A DNA stretch of 64,000 nucleotides from Shinella curvata (GCF_022899935.1 NZ_JALJCJ010000005.1:186001-250000); one strand, 5' to 3'; counted from the first letter of the stretch, positions 1 to 9,258 are shown. Numbers and translations: made by a program. The notes: generated by a model not told the origin, from the letters alone.

Positions 1-252
1 GACGAATTCGCCGAGATCACCGATCAGTCGCCCAACGCCGAGACGATCGTCTACGACCGCCAGAGGCTGGAACTCACCAAGGCGGCGCTGGCAGAATTAC
101 CTGACCGAACCCGCCGAGCCTTCGAATTGCACAGACTTGGCGAGCTGACCATTGCGGAAACAGCCGCCACCATTGGTCTTTCGAGCACGACAACCTGGAC
201 GCTCCTGCGCGACGCCTACGAACATATCGACGCGCGCCTCAACCGCCCGTAA
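1..252 (+). CDS. ECF sigma factor, FecI-like (C-terminal part, cut by window edge)
   Basis: The open frame starts at base 1 without a start codon and runs 83 codons to TAA at 250-252, so this is the 3' part of a gene beginning outside the window. The visible part matches sigma region 4 of FecI-type ECF factors: a linker, then LPDRTRRAFELHRL and a helix-turn-helix (LTIAETAATIGLSSTTTW) that would contact the -35 element. A FecR-type gene starts about 90 bases downstream and an STN-domain receptor follows, the standard order of a ferric-siderophore cell-surface signalling set. Family and role are well supported; the exact ligand is not known. The end is unusual for the family in having TTTWTLLRDAY in the recognition helix. 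Confidence 0.8.
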   Translation, partial: DEFAEITDQSPNAETIVYDRQRLELTKAALAELPDRTRRAFELHRLGELTIAETAATIGLSSTTTWTLLRDAYEHIDARLNRP

Positions 253-340
253 TAAAAATCCTGACGGAAATTTCCGCACTTTCATTCGTAGACCTTTGTG
301 AGATATCTCCCGAACGGTGATTCCGGCGCGAAGGACGATT

Positions 341-1297
341 ATGAACGAGCTGCCCGAAGACAGACGCCTTTTCCGCGAGGCAGCCGATCTCGCCATCCGC
401 CTGCAAGGGGATCCCGACAACAGGGTCTCGGTCGACATGGTGAATGCCTGGATTTCGCGCAGCCCTTCCCACCGCAGCGCCTGGAAACGGGTTGCCGAAA
501 TTCATGGAATGTCCGGCCAGGTCCTGACGGAACGCTATGAAGCCTTGGAACCGAAGCGGGGCGCCATAAGCCGCCGCACGCTCCTGGTCACCGGCCTCGT
601 CGGAGCGGGCGCAATCGCAACCGGCTCTGTGGCAGTTCCCGATCTGGTCGTGAGAATTCAGGCAGACCATGCTACGGTCAAAGGTGAAATCCAGCGGATC
701 GACCTTGAGGACGGCAGCGTGGTCACGCTCGGTCCGGCAAGTGCTATCGCAATCGACTACGCGGCCTCACACCGGATCGTGCGCCTGCTTGCCGGCATGG
801 CCTATTTCGATGTCGCGAGCGACACCACCCGCCCGTTTTCGGTCATATCGGATGAAGTTGCGGCGACGGCGCTTGGCACAGCCTATGACGTTTCCAACGA
901 TGCCGGCATCATTTCCGTCTCCGTCGACCACGGGAGGGTAGCGGCGCGGATCGAAAGCGGCCGGATCGGAGAGGAACTCATGGCCGGCGACTGGATAGTC
1001 TATAATCCGGGGACACATGCCGTGATGAGCAGAGGCACGCGCGACATTTCGCAGATCGCCGCCTGGCGCAACGGCATGATCGTGGCAGAACACGAAAGTG
1101 TCTCGGTGTTGGTCGCGCGGATCGGCCGCTGGCTGCCCGGCAAGATTGTGATCGCTGATCCTTTCCTGGGTGCACGCCTTGTCAGCGGGGTCTTCGATCT
1201 CAGCGATCCCGAGCGAGCGCTTGCCGCTGTTATCAGGCCTTTCGGTGCGCGGCTCCGGCAAGCGGGTCCCTTCCTGACCATCCTCACCCCCGTCTAG
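341..1297 (+). CDS. FecR family anti-sigma regulator
   Basis: A 318-residue inner-membrane regulator that holds or activates the partner FecI-type sigma factor in response to an occupied outer-membrane receptor. Residues about 7-55 are the cytoplasmic DUF4880 region with the conserved tryptophans (NAWISRSP, SAWKRVAEI), about 79-100 form one membrane segment, 105-210 are the FecR domain (GMAYFDVASDTTRPFSV, ALGTAYDV), and the end resembles the DUF4974 secretin-like module that meets the receptor STN domain. The ATG at 341 is preferred over the GTG at 317 because AAGGA lies 5 bases before it. It sits between a sigma gene and a receptor gene on the same strand, the classical fecIRA layout. Confidence 0.88.
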   Translation: MNELPEDRRLFREAADLAIRLQGDPDNRVSVDMVNAWISRSPSHRSAWKRVAEIHGMSGQVLTERYEALEPKRGAISRRTLLVTGLVGAGAIATGSVAVPDLVVRIQADHATVKGEIQRIDLEDGSVVTLGPASAIAIDYAASHRIVRLLAGMAYFDVASDTTRPFSVISDEVAATALGTAYDVSNDAGIISVSVDHGRVAARIESGRIGEELMAGDWIVYNPGTHAVMSRGTRDISQIAAWRNGMIVAEHESVSVLVARIGRWLPGKIVIADPFLGARLVSGVFDLSDPERALAAVIRPFGARLRQAGPFLTILTPV

Positions 1298-1395
1298 TTC
1301 GGAAAAAGAGAAAATTCCGGTCGCCCGTTCGTAGAGCTTATCGGGGCGCATGGTGAAAGACCGTGCGGATGACAGTTTACGACGGAGTTCATGAC

Positions 1396-3849
1396 ATGAC
1401 ACGGGGATCCATGAAGAGGCTGGCTGGCGTTGGCCGCAGGACGATGCTGGCCGCTATGTTGACGACCACTGCGATTTCCGTTGGGACATTCACGCCGACA
1501 AACGCCCTCGCACAGGTTCACACCTATGCAATCCCCGCAGGCCCGCTCGCTGGGGCACTCGCCGCCTTCGGCCGCCAGTCAGGCACCCAGATCGCCTATG
1601 AGGCGTCCATAGCGCGTGGCAAGATATCGCCCGGGCTTACCGGCTCCATAGGTCGGGAGGAGGCCATCGCCCGCCTCCTCTCCGGTACCGGGCTCAGCTA
1701 TTCCTTCACGGATCCCTCTTCCGTCCTCATCACCGCGGCAAGCGCCGATATTGGTGGCCTTCCGGCCGACGGGTCGACGTCGCTCGAGCGGATCACCGTC
1801 GATAACGAGGGCGAGAGCGCCTGGGGGCGGGTTGACGGTTTCGTCGCGACCCGCAGCGCATCCGGCACGAAGACCGACACGGCACTCGTCGAGACACCAC
1901 AATCGATCTCCGTGGTCACCCACGCCCAGATCGAAAAGCAGGGTGCGAAACGCCTTGAGGATGCGCTCACTTATACGCCCGGCGTCAGCGTCGGCAGCTA
2001 TGGCTTCAATCCGGAGCAGGACTATGTCTTCATGCGCGGCTTCCAGGTTCCGTTCTTCCTCGACGGAACACGCCAATACCGGGACTATATCGTCGGTGCG
2101 CAGCTTGGCGTGGAACCCTATGGTCTCGAGCGCATCGAGACCGTACGCGGCCCGGCTTCCGTCCTCTATGGCCAGATCGCACCGGGCGGAATCGTCAATC
2201 AGGTGGTCAAGCGGCCGACGATCGAGCCGTTCCGCGAAGTTCAAACGACCTTTGGCGACCCTCAACGCCTACAAGCGGCGTTCGATTTCGGCGGTCCCAT
2301 CGATAACGACGGGACGCTGCTCTATCGGCTGACGGGCTTGGGTCGCAACGCAGATGGGCAAATGGATTTTCAGGGCGACGACCGCCTGTTCATCGCGCCT
2401 GCGCTGACGTGGTCCCCGGACGCGGAAACAACGCTCACCGTCTTCGGCCAGTTTCAGCGCGACAAGGACGCCCTGCGGCCGGTCCCCCTGCCGGCCTTCG
2501 GCACGATCTTCCAAAGCATTCATGGTAAGATCCCGCGTGACCGCTTTCTCGGCGAGCCCGGCTTTGACAGTTTCGAGCGTACGCAATATTCACTCGGCTA
2601 TGAATTCGAGCATCATTTCAATGATGGCTGGAGTATTCGCCAGAACTTGCGCTACTCCAATGTCGACCAGACCGAGAACACGTCGCTGATGGCTTTCGAC
2701 TACGGCTCCTTTGCTGTGGATGGGCGCACAGCGGACCGGACCGGCTGGAACGACATCAACGAAATTGGCACATTCGGGGTCGACAACCAGCTTGTCGGTG
2801 AATTTGACACCGGCAATCTGGCACACAAGCTTATCCTCGGCCTCGACTATTCCCGATCACGGAGCGACTGGAGGTTCGCATCAGCAACGCTTTCTCCGAT
2901 CGATGTTTTCGATCCGGTCTACGGCGGCCCCATCGGACCGCTCGTACCGGCTATATCGGAGCTCAAGACGGCAACACAGATCGGTCTTTACGCCCAGGAC
3001 CAGATCGCCTGGGAGAATTGGCGCCTTACCTTCGGCGGTCGCTACGACTGGGCGGAGGGCGTAACGACGGACCGCCTCTGGGCGACGAGCACGACCCAGA
3101 AGGACGAGGCCTTCACCGGCCGTGTCGGTCTCGGCTATCTCTTCGACAACGGCGTTGCGCCCTATATCAGCTATTCCACGTCCTTCGACCCGGAATTCGG
3201 CCTCGACGGCACCGGAACCCCCTTCAAGCCGACAACCGCGCAACAGTACGAAGTCGGCATCAAGTACCAACCCGTCGGCGGCAACAGCTTCTTCACACTT
3301 TCCGTCTTCGACCTGACGCGCCAGAACATTCGCACACGCGACCTCAATCCGCCGCCGACCAACCCCTGGGCTGAGACACAGACCGGCGAAGCACGGGTGC
3401 GCGGCCTGGAGGCCGAGGCAAGAATCAGCATAACCGACCGCTTCGATTTCGTCGGTGCCTATACTTATCTCGATTCCGAAATCACCAAGAGCAACAATCC
3501 CGATCTCGGGATGCCTCTCTTCCTGACGCCGAAACATCAATTCTCGCTCTGGGCAAACTACACGATCGAAGACGGTCCGGCAGCAGGTCTCGGTGCCGGT
3601 GTCGGCGTCCGATATCGCGGCAGTGTCTGGGGGTCGGGCCATGAGATCGAGGTCCCGTCCCACACTCTTTTCGACGCGAGCCTGACCTACGATTTTGGCA
3701 AGAAAAACCCGGACTTGGCCGGGCTCGACCTCACGGTTAGCGCGCGCAACCTCTTCGACAGAGAGTACGTTTCGACCTGCTCGTTCTGGGAGGGCTGCTT
3801 CTACGGAGAGGGCCGGAACGTCACGGCAACGCTGAAGTACCGCTGGTAG
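1396..3849 (+). CDS. TonB-dependent siderophore receptor with STN signalling domain (FecA-type)
   Basis: An outer-membrane ferric-siderophore transporter of about 817 residues that also signals to FecR. After a signal peptide (cleavage near TNALA-QV) comes the STN domain (HTYAIPAGPLAGALAAFG through LLSGTGLSYSF), then the TonB-box/plug region (ETPQSISVVT, LEDALTYTPGV, VRGPASVLYGQIAPGGIVN) and a beta-barrel ending in the expected aromatic residue (TLKYRW). The ATG at 1396 has CGGAG 8 bases upstream; GTG 1363, ATG 1369 and ATG 1411 are alternatives. It is the third gene of the sigma-FecR-receptor set. A cysteine pair near the C-terminus (TCSFWEGCFYGEG) probably forms a loop disulphide. The ligand cannot be read from the sequence. 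Confidence 0.92.
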   Translation: MTRGSMKRLAGVGRRTMLAAMLTTTAISVGTFTPTNALAQVHTYAIPAGPLAGALAAFGRQSGTQIAYEASIARGKISPGLTGSIGREEAIARLLSGTGLSYSFTDPSSVLITAASADIGGLPADGSTSLERITVDNEGESAWGRVDGFVATRSASGTKTDTALVETPQSISVVTHAQIEKQGAKRLEDALTYTPGVSVGSYGFNPEQDYVFMRGFQVPFFLDGTRQYRDYIVGAQLGVEPYGLERIETVRGPASVLYGQIAPGGIVNQVVKRPTIEPFREVQTTFGDPQRLQAAFDFGGPIDNDGTLLYRLTGLGRNADGQMDFQGDDRLFIAPALTWSPDAETTLTVFGQFQRDKDALRPVPLPAFGTIFQSIHGKIPRDRFLGEPGFDSFERTQYSLGYEFEHHFNDGWSIRQNLRYSNVDQTENTSLMAFDYGSFAVDGRTADRTGWNDINEIGTFGVDNQLVGEFDTGNLAHKLILGLDYSRSRSDWRFASATLSPIDVFDPVYGGPIGPLVPAISELKTATQIGLYAQDQIAWENWRLTFGGRYDWAEGVTTDRLWATSTTQKDEAFTGRVGLGYLFDNGVAPYISYSTSFDPEFGLDGTGTPFKPTTAQQYEVGIKYQPVGGNSFFTLSVFDLTRQNIRTRDLNPPPTNPWAETQTGEARVRGLEAEARISITDRFDFVGAYTYLDSEITKSNNPDLGMPLFLTPKHQFSLWANYTIEDGPAAGLGAGVGVRYRGSVWGSGHEIEVPSHTLFDASLTYDFGKKNPDLAGLDLTVSARNLFDREYVSTCSFWEGCFYGEGRNVTATLKYRW

Positions 3850-3868
3850 AACTTGCAATGATCAGAGA

Positions 3869-4540
3869 CTACTCTGTGGCGGCCCTGCACGCAAACATGG
3901 CGCGCGCCATGTGCTTTTCGACGGCGCTTTTCGATATCCCGACGATAGCTGCGATGTCTGTGTAGGTGTAACCATTGATCTTATTGAGGAAGAAGATATC
4001 GCGCGTACGCTCCGGCAGCGCGCGGATCACGTCATCGATCTTCCGGACCTCCTGCCTGGATTCAAGAGCGGAAAGCGGAGAGGGAGCAGGCGACAGGATT
4101 TGCTCCGGCAGAACAGCATCGCCGAATTCGCGGCGGACTCGCTGGGCGCGGGCATGGTCGATCACCGCATTGTAGAGTGCCCGGTTCACATAGGCTACAG
4201 CATCTTCCGGCAGCACACCCGTACGCTCGTGCAGGCGCAGGAACACGTCCTGGATAAGGTCCGACGCCGTGGCATGGCACCCGAGCTTTCGACCAATCCG
4301 CCGTAACAGGCTCGGCCGCGCTTCAACGTATAGTTCTTCGAGCCAGTTGTTCTGAACAGTTCGGCACCCTGCTTTCGTATCCGGCTGCCTGGGCGCCGGA
4401 ATGGAGCCCTCTCCGGCGCTCGATGGACCACAAGCGCGCGGAGATTGCTTTTTACTGTGTTCGCAATGGTGGGGTCTGCCAGCCTCCTCGAACCATGCGC
4501 CGCAAACGTTCGCGAACCCGGCTGAAGGAAGGCCCTTCAT
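3869..4540 (-). CDS. ECF sigma factor, FecI-like
   Basis: An RNA polymerase sigma-70 family protein of the iron-starvation ECF type. Homology begins at NWLEELYVEARPSLLRRIGRKLG (near base 4350); sigma region 2 follows (TASDLIQDVFLRLHER) and then region 4 (LPERTRDIFFLNKINGYTYTDIAAIVGISKSAVEKH as consecutive elements). The start is uncertain: no start codon lies directly before the conserved part, and the in-frame ATGs are at 4540 and 4594, which add about 60-80 residues of proline- and serine-rich sequence not typical of the family. It lies directly downstream of the receptor gene at 4601-7033 on the same strand and faces the receptor gene at 1396-3849. No FecR gene follows it, so it must work with the FecR encoded at 7199-8200, with that at 341-1297, or alone. 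Confidence 0.82.
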   Translation of the reverse strand: MKGLPSAGFANVCGAWFEEAGRPHHCEHSKKQSPRACGPSSAGEGSIPAPRQPDTKAGCRTVQNNWLEELYVEARPSLLRRIGRKLGCHATASDLIQDVFLRLHERTGVLPEDAVAYVNRALYNAVIDHARAQRVRREFGDAVLPEQILSPAPSPLSALESRQEVRKIDDVIRALPERTRDIFFLNKINGYTYTDIAAIVGISKSAVEKHMARAMFACRAATE

Positions 4541-4600
4541 GCCGGACGGAAGCGTGTTGCGACGCCCGAGCCTAGGATGACGACCGCCCGGCATGGCGGA

Positions 4601-7033
4601 TTAGAACGTACGTTTCAGCGAGAGCGTTGCGCTACGCCCCTCTCCATAAAAGACGGAGTTGTAGAAACCCATCGTCCGGAAGTATCGCTTGTCCGCGATG
4701 TTGTACACGTTCAGATTCAATGACGTCTTGTCGTCGAAATCGTAACGTAGCATGGCGTCGAATATCGCGTAGCTCTCCTGTTCGATGCTCTGCGACGCAT
4801 CAAGATAATGCGCGACATTCGCGGTCTTGCTCTGCCAGCGCATTGATCCACCGATCACTAGCTTCTCCCATTCTCCCGGGAAACGGTATGTTCCCCCCAG
4901 TTTCAATGAGCTGCGGGGTTGGAACGTGTTGACCGCATTGCCGTCATTGTCCTGCGCATCCCGATAGGTGAAGCCGGCAAAAAGATTGAGGCCGTCATAG
5001 ATTTCGCCAGCGACCTCAAATTCGAACCCGCGCGTCGTCGTTCCGTCAATCGAACGATAAACGGCACGCTGGTGGTCCATATCCCATGTGACGTATTCGG
5101 CAACGTCCTTTTGATCCGTCTGGAACACAGCAAAAGACGCATTCACCCGATCATCGAAGAGAGAAGCCTTGATCCCGACCTCGTAATTATGGCCATACGC
5201 CGGCTGTAGATAGTTGCCTTCTACATCCTGATAGGTCTGCGGCTTGAAGATGTTCGTATAGCTTGCGTAAAGCGTATGCTGATCGGTCAGATCGTAAGTG
5301 ATGCCAGCGTAGGGCGTGACGACGCCAGAGTGTTTGTAGTCGAAGTTCTCCCAATAGCTTGCGAGTTTGCCGTCCCAGTAGTTGATCCGGGCGCCGCCGA
5401 TGAACGATAATTCGTCCGTCAGCGACAATCGCGCGGCACCGTAAATCCCGAACTGCCGGGTCGCGGTGTCCCGAACGTTATTGTACTCGTCTTTCCATTC
5501 GGGTTCCGGGTAGTCGCCCGTCCACTCGAATATATTGCCGATCGGATGTTCGCTGCCCACCTGCTTGCGCTCGATGACCCGCCCGCTGGTGCGCGAAGCA
5601 AAGGCACCGACGACAAACTCATGCGTTCTGTCATAGGCTTCAAATTCGCCGTTCAGGCTTCCGGAGAGCGAGTCCTGCTTTCGATCCCCATCATAAAGCG
5701 TTGTAAAACCCAAAACGCCAAGGCCGGTTACCGGATCGGGATTCCCCTCCATTATTATCAGGGGAGCATAAAAGTCGTTTTGCGCATGATTATAGGCAAA
5801 TCGCGCCTTCCAGTCGTTCTCGAATGTGTGATCGAGTGCGAGAAAGCCTTCGGTTGCGACCGTGTTCCAGCCGGACCACGGTGTTCCCGTCGTTGATCCT
5901 TTCGGCCAATCGATAAGGTTGCCCAGGGAATCGAAGGCCGGCAACCCGGCCCATGTCGTGCCGGTGGAATCCGTTTCCTGCCGGTTTGCCCCTACGGTTA
6001 TTGTCGTTGCGTCACCAATATCGGCCTCGACAATACCGAAGAGGACATTCTTTTCCTGCTTGTAGAGATCGATCGTATCTTCCCTGGTCTGCAAGGCACC
6101 GACAATTCGCCCGCGCACCGTGCCCTCGCTGTTGAGCGGGCCTGCGACATCCATCTCCGTTCGATAATTGGAATTGGTTCCTGCCAGACCGGAAACATAG
6201 CCTTTGAATTCATCCGCCGGCCGCTTGCGAATGAAGTTGATCGAAGCTCCAGGCTCGCCGGTATTCTGCATCAATCCGGTCGCGCCCCTTACGATTTCGA
6301 TGTGATCGTAGATCACCGTATCAAGCATGCCGTCACCGTACTGGTACGTGGCGTCAAGCGTTGTCGGCACGCCGTCATATTGATAGCTGTCAATCTCAAA
6401 GCCACGCGAATAGAAGTTCAACCGGTCGGTTTCAGCCTGATTGACCGTTACGCCCGTGGCGTTCTCCATCACGTCCCGCAGAGCCGTCATTCCCCGGTCC
6501 TCGATCAACCGGCGTGTTATGACGCTCGTCGACTGAGGGGTTTTCCGCTGTGGCAATGCCAGGCCATTGGCCGTTTTCATCCACTCGGCAGTGTAGGAAC
6601 CGGTTCCCTCGGTGACGGCGCCCTGGCCTTGCACGGTGATGGCCTCGAGAACGGTCGAATCGGCGCCGCTCGATCCAAGTTCGGCTTGGCTCAAATCGAA
6701 GATCGCGACGGTATTGGCGCTGGTGAAATTGTGCCGAAGACCCGAGCCGGCAAGGAGCGTGGAAATCGCCTGCGAGGCGGTCATCGAGCCGCGAACGGGC
6801 TGCCCTGTTGCCGAGGCGATGGCGGTCTCGGGGAAAACCACGTCGATGCCGCTTATCCGAACGATATCGTTGATCGCCTGACGAATCGGCTTGGCGGAAA
6901 TGTTGAACTGATAGACCTGCGCCGTGGCTTGTGCGAATGCCGCTCGGTATCCAACGCCGTCGCCACCACCCACCGTCAAGATCGTCGTTGCCAGCAGAAC
7001 AACCAGTCTCCTGCGGCTCATTGCCTTACTCAT
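4601..7033 (-). CDS. TonB-dependent siderophore receptor with STN signalling domain
   Basis: An outer-membrane ferric-siderophore receptor of about 810 residues. It has a signal peptide ending near AAFAQA, an STN domain (YQFNISAKPIRQAINDIV, LLAGSGLRHNF), a plug with the siderophore-receptor pattern (LPQRKTPQSTSVITRRL, MENATGVTVNQAE, IVRGATGLMQNTGEPGASI) and a barrel ending SLKRTF. The ATG at 7033 (MSKAMSRRRLVV) gives a clean signal peptide; the frame stays open to 7105, but the extra residues look non-coding. Downstream on the same strand is an ECF sigma factor; upstream are a FecR gene and another sigma gene. The plug resembles pyoverdine/ferrioxamine-type receptors, but the substrate is inferred only to class level. 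Confidence 0.92.
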   Translation of the reverse strand: MSKAMSRRRLVVLLATTILTVGGGDGVGYRAAFAQATAQVYQFNISAKPIRQAINDIVRISGIDVVFPETAIASATGQPVRGSMTASQAISTLLAGSGLRHNFTSANTVAIFDLSQAELGSSGADSTVLEAITVQGQGAVTEGTGSYTAEWMKTANGLALPQRKTPQSTSVITRRLIEDRGMTALRDVMENATGVTVNQAETDRLNFYSRGFEIDSYQYDGVPTTLDATYQYGDGMLDTVIYDHIEIVRGATGLMQNTGEPGASINFIRKRPADEFKGYVSGLAGTNSNYRTEMDVAGPLNSEGTVRGRIVGALQTREDTIDLYKQEKNVLFGIVEADIGDATTITVGANRQETDSTGTTWAGLPAFDSLGNLIDWPKGSTTGTPWSGWNTVATEGFLALDHTFENDWKARFAYNHAQNDFYAPLIIMEGNPDPVTGLGVLGFTTLYDGDRKQDSLSGSLNGEFEAYDRTHEFVVGAFASRTSGRVIERKQVGSEHPIGNIFEWTGDYPEPEWKDEYNNVRDTATRQFGIYGAARLSLTDELSFIGGARINYWDGKLASYWENFDYKHSGVVTPYAGITYDLTDQHTLYASYTNIFKPQTYQDVEGNYLQPAYGHNYEVGIKASLFDDRVNASFAVFQTDQKDVAEYVTWDMDHQRAVYRSIDGTTTRGFEFEVAGEIYDGLNLFAGFTYRDAQDNDGNAVNTFQPRSSLKLGGTYRFPGEWEKLVIGGSMRWQSKTANVAHYLDASQSIEQESYAIFDAMLRYDFDDKTSLNLNVYNIADKRYFRTMGFYNSVFYGEGRSATLSLKRTF

Positions 7034-7198
7034 CTCTCGCCACCCTCTGCGCAAAACCAAACATCGAGAGCAGTGGTGCCTTGATACGCTTCCCTGACCT
7101 CTCACACTGGCTATCGCCAGAGAGGCCGCCGTACCCTCACGGAAAAACCAAAAATATCGACGCAGATACGAATATTCTTCAAAAACAGAAGCATGCCG

Positions 7199-8200
7199 TC
7201 ATGGACCGATCAGCACCACCTTTCCGCCGAGCCTTGTCACGCGGAAACCGAGAGAGGCTTGCAAGGCGGCAATTGTCGCTTCGGTGTTTTCCAGGGAGGT
7301 GTTGCCGCTGACGCGCTTTTCTCCCAGCTCGGAGCCAAGAACGATGATCCTGCCATCCCTGTAACGCTCGATCTGCGCAAGAACGTCAGAAAGGCGCGCA
7401 TTGTTGAAGATCAGTCGCCCTTCATGCCACGCCATGCTTTCGGCAAGGTTCACGGTCCTTACCGTTCCGAGACCAGCCTCATTGTATTCGATGCTTTCTC
7501 CCGGCTTCAGCACGACGGCGTTCTCGTCGCCGCTGAAAGCAACTTCCAGGCTGCCGCTCGACAATGTCACGGCGACATTGCTGTCATTCATGAGAACGAC
7601 ATCGAATTGCGTGCCGAGCACGCTTGCCTGGCCGTTTCCTGCCTCTACGATAAAGGGAACAACTGACCGCTGAACCGTGAAGTAAGCACTTCCGCGCAAC
7701 AGGCGGACCCGCCGCCCCGCTGCGGAGATATTCGCATCGAATGCCGTATCCGCGTCCATCAGCACAGTGGAACCGTCAGCAAGCGTTACAGCACGTCTTT
7801 CCGCTTTGGCCGTACTGAAATCTGCCGCCAGGTTCTGGACGAAATGAGGATGATCAAGCCAGGCCCAGGTTGCACCGACGAAAAGCGCCAGAAAGCCTGT
7901 GACGATCGGACCAGCCTTCGATCTCCGCTTATCCTTACGGAAGTGAGCAATTTTCTGCAGGGGCACCGCCAGATCATCGCTTACCTTATCCGTAAGTTCC
8001 CTCGCCGCCACGCCAAGATCGCCCCACAGCGAGCCGACTTCCCGATACGCCCGCTCGTGGTCCGGCGACAAGGCCCGCCAGCTTGCGAAATCAACCTGTT
8101 CGGCCTTCGTCGGCTTGCCGTTCATACGTGTAAACCAGGCGACGGCCTCCTTCTCGATAAGAGCCCTATCCCGCGCGGCGGGAGCTTCGTCGTTTTCCAT
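7199..8200 (-). CDS. FecR family anti-sigma regulator
   Basis: A 333-residue single-pass membrane regulator. The N-terminal DUF4880 part has the paired tryptophans (VAWFTRMNGKPTKAEQVDF, ASWRALSPDHERAY), a membrane segment follows (GPIVTGFLALFVGATWAWL), then the FecR domain (VTLADGSTVLMDADTAF, LLRGSAYFTV, VLGTQFDVV) and the C-terminal DUF4974-like end (EATIAALQASLGFRV). The ATG at 8200 starts at the conserved N-terminus; the frame remains open to 8260. It lies between an ECF sigma gene (8308-8808) and a receptor gene (4601-7033) on the same strand, with gaps of 107 and 165 bases. Established role of the family: transmits receptor occupancy from the periplasm to the sigma factor. Confidence 0.88.
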   Translation of the reverse strand: MENDEAPAARDRALIEKEAVAWFTRMNGKPTKAEQVDFASWRALSPDHERAYREVGSLWGDLGVAARELTDKVSDDLAVPLQKIAHFRKDKRRSKAGPIVTGFLALFVGATWAWLDHPHFVQNLAADFSTAKAERRAVTLADGSTVLMDADTAFDANISAAGRRVRLLRGSAYFTVQRSVVPFIVEAGNGQASVLGTQFDVVLMNDSNVAVTLSSGSLEVAFSGDENAVVLKPGESIEYNEAGLGTVRTVNLAESMAWHEGRLIFNNARLSDVLAQIERYRDGRIIVLGSELGEKRVSGNTSLENTEATIAALQASLGFRVTRLGGKVVLIGP

Positions 8201-8307
8201 CAGTCCGTTCGTTCCCGGCAACCGTTGGCAACCAGCACATGAAAATATGCGCGGCCTCACGGATCATATCGCTCAAGGCAAGGATTTACCCTCACAAGAT
8301 GCCGATG

Positions 8308-8808
8308 TTATCTTGCGCCCTTGCACGACAGGATCGCCTTGGCCATTTCCCGCTCTACGGTACTGTAAGAGACATTGAGGCCAATGGCGATCTCCTCATA
8401 GGTGCAGCCATGTACCCTGTTGAGGAGAAATATCTGTCGTGTTCGCGTAGAGAGCGCAAGCATTGCCACCTCCAGGCGTTTCAAATCTTCACGAGCAGAA
8501 ACGATCTGGTCCGGCATCACGACGGGGGCTGAATACTGCTCCTCGGTGATGCCGCCAAAGAATGCCTTTCGTCGGCATTCTGCGCGAAAACGGCTGATTG
8601 CCGAGTATTTCACGGCCTGTGTCAGGTAGGATGGGGAAAGTTTTACGTGTTCCCTGGCCTTCGCCCAGATTGCAGCAAAAACATCCTGAACCACGTCACC
8701 GGCATTGCTGGCCCCCACCGTGCGAACAACCATGCGCTCCAGGCGGAGGCGCTCAGCATTATAGAGGGCTTCTATTTCTTCTAACCTGCTCGGCATTGCG
8801 GGAACCAC
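8308..8808 (-). CDS. ECF sigma factor, FecI-like
   Basis: A 166-residue ECF sigma factor, normal length for the FecI group. Region 2 is seen as NAGDVVQDVFAAIWAKA, and region 4 as LSTRTRQIFLLNRVHGCTYEEI followed by the recognition helix VSYSTVEREMAKA. The GTG at 8808 is the first possible start; the ATG at 8796 (MPSRLEE) is equally reasonable, and neither has a strong Shine-Dalgarno sequence. It is the first gene of a same-strand run sigma, FecR, receptor, second sigma (8808 down to 3869). It probably directs polymerase to the receptor promoter when iron-siderophore is bound. Weakly spaced genes (about 100-165 bases) leave room for internal promoters. Confidence 0.87.
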   Translation of the reverse strand: MVPAMPSRLEEIEALYNAERLRLERMVVRTVGASNAGDVVQDVFAAIWAKAREHVKLSPSYLTQAVKYSAISRFRAECRRKAFFGGITEEQYSAPVVMPDQIVSAREDLKRLEVAMLALSTRTRQIFLLNRVHGCTYEEIAIGLNVSYSTVEREMAKAILSCKGAR

Positions 8809-8810
8809 AT

Positions 8811-9258
8811 TCTTTGGCGCTCGAGCACAAAGCCCTCGTGCTTAAGGTTCCACACTCGATGCAAATGTCGAGCGTAAAAGTCAAGTTATGATTCAATTTT
8901 TCGGAATTGATTGTTGCAGCGCGCGGCTATGGCAGACAAGCTCATACGGTCGGACGGAATGGGAGGAGTGGTGGTCGCGCAACCTGACCGAGCTCTCAGA
9001 GACGTGACTGGATGCTTTCTGATGTTCGAGCCCCTGCAAAAGCGTAGAAAGAGGCCGCGTTTGGGCATCTTAGGCACTGGCCCGCATCACCACCCGCATT
9101 CGCTTTCACTGCAACGAAAACCTCTGAGCTGCGCTTAACAAGCGTCGGCCTATAGGTGGTCCATTCAATTTGACGCCATTGCTAACTCAAAAAACATGAA
9201 TACAATAATCATGTTTATAGCAAAAGCGCTGTAGCTCAACTCCTGTTTTGGGTCTCGT
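8811..9258. other. gene-free divergent intergenic region
   Basis: This 448-base stretch separates the leftward sigma gene from the rightward AraC gene and must hold both promoters. The part next to the AraC gene (about 9170-9250) is clearly more AT-rich than its surroundings and contains an inverted repeat annotated separately. No convincing coding frame was seen: the short frames present do not resemble known proteins. A near match to the rhizobial iron-responsive operator (TGA-N9-TCG instead of TCA) lies at 8888-8902. Confidence 0.6.
9192..9216. promoter_or_regulatory. inverted repeat, candidate operator upstream of AraC-type regulator
   Basis: AAACATGA at 9192-9199 and TCATGTTT at 9209-9216 are perfect 8-base inverted arms around a 9-base AT spacer. 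The site ends 42 bases before the regulator's ATG, in an AT-rich promoter-like stretch. AraC regulators of the PchR/YbtA group bind short repeats near their own and their target promoters, so an autoregulatory site is plausible. Arms of this length also arise by chance several times in 64 kb; position is the main argument. Confidence 0.4.

Noticed and set aside
265-276. 12-base palindrome CGGAAATTTCCG between the first sigma gene and fecR
   Set aside because: A palindrome of this length is expected by chance more than ten times in 64 kb, and it matches no known operator. It was not annotated.
8888-8902. TGA-N9-TCG near the sigma gene start, near match to the RirA operator
   Set aside because: One of the six fixed bases differs in an already short motif, so it cannot be supported as a site.
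8911-9138. 75-codon plus-strand frame in the sigma/AraC gap
   Set aside because: No ribosome site of note, no domain pattern, and it lies where two promoters are expected.
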